NCBI RefSeq assembly: GCF_009910705.1
Contig: NZ_JAAAXJ010000001.1
Span: forward strand, 620,001 to 684,000
Direction: 5' to 3'
From: Microvirga arsenatis
GTDB taxonomy: Bacteria; Pseudomonadota; Alphaproteobacteria; Rhizobiales; Beijerinckiaceae
DNA length: 64,000 nt
Shown here: piece after piece, positions 41,153 to 50,700 of the stretch
Layout of the letters: the number at the start of each line of letters is the position of its first letter
Position numbering within the stretch: the first letter of the stretch is position 1
Program-made: the position numbers and the translations under genes
Notes under the pieces: generated by a model
Seen by the model: only the letters and a program-made list of their open reading frames with translations
The model's database searches: none
What the model was told of the DNA's origin: nothing

Positions 41153-41167
41153 GTTCTCGCTGTGTTC
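41153..41167 (-). promoter_or_regulatory. SOS box upstream of lexA
   Basis: Reads GAACACAGCGAGAAC on the minus strand, an exact GAAC-N7-GAAC operator of the alphaproteobacterial LexA type. It lies 62-76 bases before the lexA start codon, as expected for autoregulation. Confidence 0.85.
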
Positions 41168-41704
41168 CGCAAGTGTGCTGTTAAGGTTGCTGGGAGATCG
41201 TTCGCGCCGCTAAGTGTGGCGAGGCATGCAAAGAGGCCGATCCATTCCTGGCAAATAAGGAACTTTTGGCGGGTCGATTGGCGAAATCCCCTGCCTATTC
41301 CGCCGCATCTCCCTTTTTGTACGAGTCCTGCCAGGCCCCAGGACACCATCCTGGCTTCCTCCGACGATACCGCACTTGAGAAGTGCATGAGAGGGGAAGT
41401 AGCTTTGAGGATCGGTCGAAGATCCTTAACAAGAAGTTATTTTCATTTTTTGTCCTTCAAACAAGCTTCTCATATGTAATATGCAATCATAATCCTAGTT
41501 ATATTGAAGTTTATCTTGCTTGTTCGGCGCCAATCGAAAGCTGACTGATTATAATTAACCATATTAAACCTCGCCTCAATCCTGCTTATCAGAGGCAAAT
41601 ATTCTTACTTTTTAGGCGCGAAGGGGCCAATTTGCCACGTCAACCAAGATTGTTGACCTGAATGAAAGAGGGTTGCTTTTACCTCTGGTTTGATGCCATA
41701 AACG

Positions 41705-41718
41705 ATGTAATATTACAT
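41705..41718. promoter_or_regulatory. perfect 14-bp palindrome, candidate operator
   Basis: ATGTAATATTACAT is its own reverse complement and ends 27 bases before the giant RTX start codon, directly downstream of a candidate -10 box. A 14-mer differing at three positions precedes the minus-strand RTX gene at 57218-57231. A repressor site is plausible but unproved. Confidence 0.4.
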
Positions 41719-41745
41719 TAAGTAAGATTACGCGTGGAGAGCGAC

Positions 41746-44700
41746 ATGGCTGGCGGACCGACCCGGTGGAACGACGAAAATTGGGTCCACAATGTCGAGC
41801 AGACACAGAACCGTGTCGCGATGGCTATTGCACCGGATGGATCGGTTATGACCGTCTGGGAGCAGTGGGATCCAATCCAAGGCATCACAAAGATCGTCGG
41901 TCAGATCGTTGCCTTTGATGGTACCCTCATCAAGTCTGCTTTCGATATATCTACCTACGGAGGTATGCCAGCCCAGTCTAGGCCCTCGATTGCCGCGCTA
42001 CCGGATGGAAAGTTCGCAATAGCGTTTGACCAAGGGGCCGGGATAATCACGACGCTCATCAATGCGGATGGGTCTTCTGCGGGTGGGAATGCTATTCTTC
42101 CCACGGACGGCTTCCCTTCCGATGCAGAGGTGATCGCAAATGCTGGCGACTCCTATTCCATTCTGTTTGAAGAGAACTCGCAGGTAAAGATACAGAGCTT
42201 TTCTGCGAGTGGCGTCAGCCTGGGAGACCCTGTTGTTGTCGCAAGCCCTAAAATAGGCATGAATCCTATTGACGTTGTAGGCTCTTCATTTGGCATGTTT
42301 GGAAGGGCATGCGCAGTAACGTACAGCGGTCAAATCGGTGACTACCTCTATACTGAGATTGTTCTGCGCATCCAAACAAACGAGTTTCCGAGCCGGGATC
42401 TCACAATCAGCCTCAAAACGTCTTCTACTTATCAGTTCGGTGCAGAACTGAAAGATGTAGAGATTACTACCCTGCACGATGGAACGATACTTGTCACTTG
42501 GCTGGAGGCTTCCTCCACCACAGGCGTGTCAATGCGCGCTCAAGTTGTGGACGGGAACGGTAACCGTGTTGGTAGCGAGTTTACCATCGACTCGACAATA
42601 GCAGACATCGAAAGCAAGCCTGTTGTCGCTAGCATCCCCAACTTCGACGGTAGCCCAGGAAGTACAAAATTTGTCGTCGCCTGGGTGGAGCAGCAAGGTG
42701 GCACCAGCATTATCAAGGCCCAAAAGTTCTCCGCTCCCGGAGAGAAGGACGGGAGCGCATTCGTCGTCAGTACGTACGTTGGCGGAGCTCAGATTGATCC
42801 TCAGATCATTTCGCATGGCGATGGGCGCTTTACCATCTCTTGGACCACGGCATGGAGCGAACATGGCGGTTACATCCGCAGCCAGACGTTCGACACACGC
42901 TCAATCGCCGGCATCCTATGGACGGGGAAAGCTGCAGGGGACAACTACGCCGGGACCATTGGTGCCGATCGTATTATCGGCCTTGACGGAGCCGACCGCC
43001 TTTCAGGCCACCATGGCGACGATGCACTTGAGGGTGGCGGTGACAACGATACCCTGAAGGGCGGCTCTGGCAACGATGTGCTCAATGGCGGTGCAGGCGC
43101 CGATCATCTCGATGGGGGGGCCGGCCAGGACACAGCGAGCTATTGGGATTCTGGCAGTGTCGAGATTTATTTGCTCTATTCCGGCAGCGTTAATAAGGGC
43201 GCTGCAGCGGGCGATACCTTCAATAGCATTGAAGTGATCGCCGGGTCGCACTGGCAGGACACAATCGAAGGCAACGATCAGAACAATAATTTTTGGGGTG
43301 ATCGTGAAAATGATCGCCTCGTGGGCTGGGGAGGGAACGATACGTTAAGCGGCGCCGATGGCGACGACACTCTGTCTGGTGGCAGCGGCGCCGATAATAT
43401 GGACGGCGGCGCCGACTTCGACGTTGTCGACTACTCACAAGCCAATGCAGCGATCACACTCGACCTTTTGGACGGCAGCCGCAACGCAGGCGATGCTGTT
43501 GGCGATACCTTCAACTCCATTGAAAGGTTTAACGGAACGAGCCACGGAGATCATCTGTACGGCACGAACAGAACCGATCAGGGCGACCGACTTTATGGCG
43601 GCAGCGGCGCGGACTTTATTAATGGTCGCGACGGGGCGGATATTCTGCATGGGGAGGAAGGGAGCGATATCCTCATAGGCGGCCAGGGCGGAGATCAGCT
43701 CGACGGTGGTATCGGCGGCGATACAGCAGATTATTCAACGGCTGGGTCCAAGATCCTCGTTGATCGGGATGCCATGCACCTGAACCAAGGAGATGCGGCC
43801 GGGGACACATACACGTCCATTGAGGCCGTATCCGGCTCTCTGCATGACGATACGCTGCTTGGTGGTGACGCCTTAGCGGACCAGCTTTATGGGCACGGCG
43901 GCAAGGATCGCATCGACGGCCGAGGAGGCGCGGATTCCCTCCGGGGTGGGAGCGACAACGACACAATCATCGGCGGCAGCGGCAACGATACGCTCGATGG
44001 CGGGGATGATGACGACTCCCTGACAGGCGGTACTCAGAACGACAGCCTCACCGGCAGCGCGGGTCACGATGAACTGGCTGGAGACTCCGGCGACGATACC
44101 TTGGACGGTGGAGAAGGAAACGATCATCTGAAAGGCGGATCGGACGCCGACACGCTCATCGGCGGCGCTGGAAACGACACGCTGGATGGCGGCTCCGAGA
44201 TCGATCACATGACCGGCGGTGCCGGTGACGACACATATTATCTCACCAGTCTTTTTGATGTATTCGTTGAGACTACCGCACCCGCAGGAGGCACCAACGA
44301 CACAGCCATCGTCAACTTCGATTACACACTTAGTGATGGAACCGGCGTTGAAATCCTTAAGGCAATCGAGGGTGAATCTACGATCAACTTGAGCGGCAGG
44401 AATGAGGCCAACACCATCATCGGCAATGATGGCGTTAACTCGATCGATGGCGGCTCCGGGAATGACACTCTTATCGGCAACCGCGGCAACGACATTCTGC
44501 GGGGTGGCTCCGGAAATGATGAGCTGAGTGGTGGCGCAGATAACGATACCTACTATGTTGACCTGAACGACACAGTCATCGAGGACAAGGAAAGCACGAT
44601 CGGCGGCAGCGCGGATCGGATCATTGCGACCGTCTCCGGCACCTACACGCTGGCAACCGGAATTGAGAGCGGTGAGATCGACACTGATGTCACTGGCGTC

Positions 44701-47700
44701 ACCCTGACCGGCAATGGTCTCGACAATAAGCTCACCGGCAACAACAAGGACAATGGACTGCTCGGTGGATCTGGCAACGATACATTGGATGGCGGCGGCG
44801 GCAATGACCTTCTGATCGGTGGGGAGGGTGCCGACAGCATGGTCGGCGGCGATGGCGATGACACCTACCACATCGATCTGAGTGACAAGATCGACGCGGA
44901 CAAGAGTGGGTCCAAGGATCAGGTGAACCTCGTCGAGGCCGGAAAATACACGCTCGTTTCCGGCATAGAAATCGGGTCGGCTTACAATCTCTCCGAGAGC
45001 TACCACATCATCGGCAATGAAATCAGCAACGAGCTTAACGGCGGCAATATTGCCGACACTCTGGAAGGCGGCATAGGTAACGACACCCTGAACGGACGCG
45101 GTGGCAACGACATCCTGGAGGGTGGCACCGGCAACGACAGCCTGGTAGGCGGTGCGGGTAACGACACGCTGCGCGGTGGATCCGAGAACGATGTGCTGGC
45201 AGGTGGCGCGGACAACGACACCTACTATGTCGACCTCGACTACATCAACAAGAACGACACAGTCACCGAAGATGGAGACAGCCTCGCCGGCGGCAGTGCG
45301 GATCGGATCATCGCGACCGTGGCTGGCACCTACACGCTTGTGACAGGGATTGAGAATGGCGAAATCGGAGGTTCCGGTGAAGGGTACCACCTGATCGGTA
45401 ATACGCTGGAGAACAGGCTCACCGGTAACAACGCGGCCAACTCGCTCGACGGCAGCTCGGGCAACGACACTCTTGTCGGCAAAGACGGTAGCGACACGCT
45501 CAATGGCGGCTCTGGCGTCGATTATATGATTGGCGGTGCAGGCGACGACGTCTACTGGGTCGACTCGGAAGATGACGTCGTCGACGAGACTGACGGGTCC
45601 GGCGAGGACCTGGTGGAAACCTCCGCAACGTATTCGATCGAGGGCCGGGCGAATGTCGAACATATCCGGGCCAACGGCGCAGCCAACATCAGCCTCACCG
45701 GCAATGGGCTCGGAAACCGGCTCACCGGCAATAGCGGCAACAATACCCTCAACGGCAAAGGCGGCGCGGATACGCTGATCGGCGGCAAGGGCGACGACAC
45801 CTACATCATTGACGATCCGGCCGACAGCATCCATGAGAGTTTCGGCACGATAGAAGGTGGCGGCACCGATACTGTCAAGACGTCGGTATCCTTCTCCATC
45901 GCGACTTATGGCGACATCGAGAATATCCAGGCGACCGACAAAGCCGATGTCACGCTCACCGGCAACGGCCTTGGCAACCGGATCACCGGCAACAGCGGCA
46001 GCAACACGCTGATTGGCAATGGAGGCAACGATATCCTTGATGGCGCCACTGGCGCTGACGTCATGAGAGGCGGCACAGGATCGGATATCTACTTCGTCGA
46101 CGACAGCAGCGACCAAGTCCTGGAAGACAGCACGGATGGCGGCCGGGATACGATCCATACCAACAAGAGCTACCGGCTTGCCGAAGACGCAGCCGTTGAA
46201 GAGCTCTTCGGTGCTGGAACTGCGGACCTGAGCCTGGAAGGCAATAAGTTCGCCAATAGCATCACCGGCGCCACCGGCAACGACCAGCTGATCGGCGGAG
46301 ACGAGAGCGACACCCTCAACGGAGGTGGCGGCAGAGACAGCCTGGAAGGCGGCAGCGACAACGATACGCTGCGGGGCGGCGCCGACAATGACACTCTTGA
46401 CGGCGGCACTGGCATCGACTCCATGGAGGGCGGCGCCGGAAACGACGTCTATCGGGTGGATTCCGGGAGCGACACCGTCGACGAGACCGGAGCCGATACA
46501 GACGACCTGATTGAGACTACTGTTTCCTATTCCCTTGAGACCCTCACACGTGTCGAGCACCTGACGGCACTTCGCGCCGGCAATATTAGCCTGACCGGAA
46601 ACAGCTCCGGAAACCGGCTCACCGGCAACAGCGGCAGCAACGCACTCGACGGCAAGGGCGGCGTCGACACGCTCGATGGCGGCGGTGGAAGCGACACCTA
46701 CTACCTCGACAACCAAAACGATGTGGTTGTGGAGAGCAAGGACTCGGCCACTGGCGGCACTGCCGACAAGGTGATCATCACGGCATCCGGCACCTACACC
46801 ATGGCGGATGGGGTGGAAAATGCCGAGATCCAGGCGGACGTCACCGATGTTCATGTGATCGGCAATGTGGAAGCCAATACGATCACCGGCAACAACAAAG
46901 ACAACACCCTCGACGGCGGCGGTGGCATCGACGACCTCTACGGTAAGGACGGCAACGACACGTATCATGTCGGTACGGGCGACCGGGTCTATGAGGCCAC
47001 CGGTCAAGGCCTGGATACGATCATCGCCCATGCAAGCTTCACTCTGGCCCTGAACCAGGAAGTGGAGACACTGAGGCTGCACGGGTCTGCCGGGGGCGGC
47101 AACACGCTGTCGGGCAACAATCTCGGCAACGTCGTCGAAGGCAACGACAGCGGGAACAGCCTCTATGGCGGCGGCGGTGACGACAAGGTTGCCGGCGGAT
47201 CCGGCTCGGATGTTCTCAAGGGCGACGCAGGAGCCGACACCCTCAACGGCGGCGGAGGGAGCGATACGTATTATGTCGATGCAAACGACGCGGTCGAAGA
47301 GGATACGGGTGGCGACGACGACCTGATCATCGTCATCGGGACCGGCGAATACACGCTCGCCGGAGGCGTGGAGGACGGCAGGATCCAAGACAATGTCAGC
47401 CTGGTGCACCTGATCGGCAACACCCAGGCGAACGAGCTCACCGGAAACGAGCTCGCCAACACCCTAGATGGTGGTCTCGGAGCGGATACGCTCGACGGCG
47501 GTGACGGCAGCGACACCTATTATGTCGATGCTAAGGACATCGTTAATGGCGACGCTGGCGGTACAAGCGATAAGGTCATCGTTACCGAGACCGGCACGTA
47601 CACTCTGGCATCGGGCATCGAAATTGGTGAGATCCAGAGCGAGATCGGCGGAGTCACCCTGAAGGGCAATGGAGACGCCAACACGCTCACCGGCAACGAG

Positions 47701-50700
47701 ACGGCCAACACCCTCGAAGGGGGCGGTGGAAACGACTTGCTGCAAGGCAATGGCGGCGCCGACGTCCTTAAGGGGGGGGACGGAGCCGATGATCTGCAGG
47801 GCGGGTCGGGCGACGACACCTACTATGTCGATCTCGACGACAAGGTCACCGACAGCTCAGGCACCGACACCCTCATCGCTACGAAGTCCGGAACATACAG
47901 GCTCGGAACGGACATCGAGAACGGCGGCATCGACACGGGCGCCGAAGGCGTGACCCTGATCGGCAATGACGGCGGCAATGCGCTGACCGGCAACAATTTC
48001 GCCAATACGATCAGGGGCGGTGGCGGCAACGACTCCATCGACGGGAAGGACGGAGCTGACCGGCTCGAAGGAGAGATCGGCGACGACACGCTCGACGGCG
48101 GTGCTGGGAATGACACCCTCTACGGCGGAGCAGGCAACGACAGCATCGACGGCGGCAACGACAACGATGAATTGTTCGGCGGAGACGGTGCCGATACTCT
48201 TAAGGGCGGCGACGGCGACGACACGCTGAACGGTGGCTCGGGCGAGGCGAACACCCTCGAAGGCGGCCTCGGCAATGATGTCTATTATGTCCGAGCCGGT
48301 GATACCGTGGAGGATATGGGCGGCAGCAACGATACCGCCTATGTCTACAGAGGAACGTTCGCTAGCCAGGCGCAGTACGACGCTTTTGTGCTCTCTCTGC
48401 AGAGAGACAAGGGCATCGAGAACATTGTCCTGATCAGAGACATTTCCGAGACCGGCGACGATGGCGACAACACGCTCAACGGCGGCGAGGGCAACGATAC
48501 CCTTGATGGCGGCAAGGGCAACGACGTCATCAACGGAAAAGGCGGCGATGACGTTCTCACCGGCGGCGAGGGCAACGACATCCTCAACGGCGGCCTCGGC
48601 AACGACATCATGACCGGAGGCTCCGGCAACGATATCTACCACGTCCACGACGAGGGCGACGTCATCGTCGAGGATATTGCGGAGAGCGGCGGCACCGCGG
48701 ACAAGGCCTATATCCACATCGGCAAGTACGAGCTTCAGGATACCGTCGGCGTCGAGATTCTCGAGGTCGGCGACAAGGTGACGTTCGGCGTCCAGATCAC
48801 CGGCAACATGTTCGCCAATACGATCATTGGCGGCGTGGGCAACGATTCGCTCAACGGCGCTGGCGGGAACGACTCGATCGTGGGCCAAGACGGCGACGAT
48901 ACCCTCGACGGCGGCGACGGTGATGACACGCTCGAAGGCGGCATTGGCAACGACACCTATCATGTCTACGGCAGCGAGAAGATCATTGACGCTGACGGGG
49001 ACGAGGACACGGTCGTCGTGTTCACGTCCGGCGTGTACACGCTGGGCGGCAGCATAGAGAACGGCAAGGTCGGCGGGAACACCACCGGCGTCCACCTGGT
49101 CGGCAACAGCCAGGGCAACGACCTCACCGGCAACAACGAGGCGAACACCCTCGACGGCGCCGGCGGCAGCGACTCTCTGGCCGGACATGATGGCGTGGAC
49201 TCGCTTGTCGGCGGGGAAGGCGACGACACGCTGGATGGCGGCGTCGGGGCCGATATCCTGGTTGGCGGTTCCGGCGATGACATCTATTACCTTGACGACG
49301 CTGGGGATGATGTCACCGACGCGAGTGGTGCCCTGGACAAGGTCATCATCACCGCCTCCGGCACTTACAACATCTCGACCGGGATCGAGGAGATCGAGAT
49401 CCAGGCAGGGGTCACCGACGTGCATGTGATCGGCACGGATGACGCCGACAAAATCACGGGCAACAACGAAGCCAATACACTGCACGGTGCAGGCGGCGGC
49501 GACACTCTGGAGGGTCACGATGGCATCGACGAACTCGCCGGCGGCGAAGGCAGCGATTCGCTCGACGGCGGCGAGGGCAACGACATCCTGGATGGTGGAT
49601 CAGACACTGACACGCTGAGAGGCGGGCAGGGCGATGACACCTACCATGTGACCACGGGCGACCACGTGCATGAAACGACTAGCGGTGGAACCGATACCGT
49701 GATCGCTCATGGCAGCTTCACCCTGGATACGGACGAAGAAGTGGAGGTTCTGAAGCTGGATGCGGCTGCGGGAGGTGGAAACACGCTCTCCGGCAACAAC
49801 CTCGGGAACGCCGTCGAAGGCAACGACAGCGGCAACACCCTTAATGGCGGCGGCGGCGACGACGGCGTCACCGGCGGTGCCGGCAACGACCTCCTCGACG
49901 GTGGTGAGGGCAACGACGTCATGACCGGCGGCGCCGGCAACGACACCTACGTCATCGATAGCGATGGCGACACAGTGCTCGAAGATGACGATGAGGCAGG
50001 CGGCAAGGACACTATCGTTACCAGCATTGACTTCACATTGGAGGAGCAGAGCGGCGTCGAGGTCGTTCAAGCGGGAGACGGCGAAGATCCGATCAACGTC
50101 ACCGGCAGTGATCTCGAGGGCAACATCCTCATCGGCAACGACGGAGCCAACGATCTCGACGGCCGGGGCGGTAACGACACCCTGAACGGTGGTGCCGGAA
50201 TCGATCGGCTCTTTGGTGGCGATGGTGACGACAACCTCGATGGCGGTGCCGACGACGACCTTCTCATTGGCGGCGACGGCAATGACATTATGAATGGCGG
50301 AGCCGACAACGACGTCCTGCGCGGCGGCGACGGCAGCGACGAGCTCATCGGCGGCGACGGCAACGACACGCTCAACGGCGGCCTGATCGATGAGAATGGC
50401 GAAGTTAGCGGCGATGGTGCGGCGGACACGCTTCACGCTGGTGCAGGCGACGACGTCTACTACCTGATGGATGCTGCTGACGTCATCGAGTTCGGTGACG
50501 AGGCCGATGGAGGCTTCGACAAGGTTTATATCTTGTCGAAGAACTTCATGAATGGGGATCAAGTCGATTGGAAGGCGATTCAGGCTTTTGCCGAGCAGCA
50601 TTGGGGGAAAGGCATCGAAGAGATCTACATCGACGATAGCGAGAATCCCTACGGAGGCCAGGGCAGCGGACTGGACGACGTCTACGAGATCTTTGTCGGC

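Larger units (their letters stand above)
41092..41745. other. AT-rich intergenic region between lexA and the giant RTX gene
   Basis: No supported gene. The left part holds the lexA promoter and SOS box. From about 41400 composition becomes AT-rich. It contains TTAACCAT at 41555-41562, matching a CtrA half site, with a second TTAA 1 base further on. A candidate promoter TTGCTT (41673-41678), 18-base spacer, CATAAA (41697-41702) lies just before the palindrome at 41705. A minus-strand frame at 41101-41388 overlaps the lexA promoter and is not credible. Confidence 0.45.

Noticed and set aside
43873..47409. 1178-residue minus-strand frame opposite the giant RTX gene
   Set aside because: Regular Gly-Asp codons on the plus strand keep the reverse frame open; the protein has no start signal and no recognisable domain.
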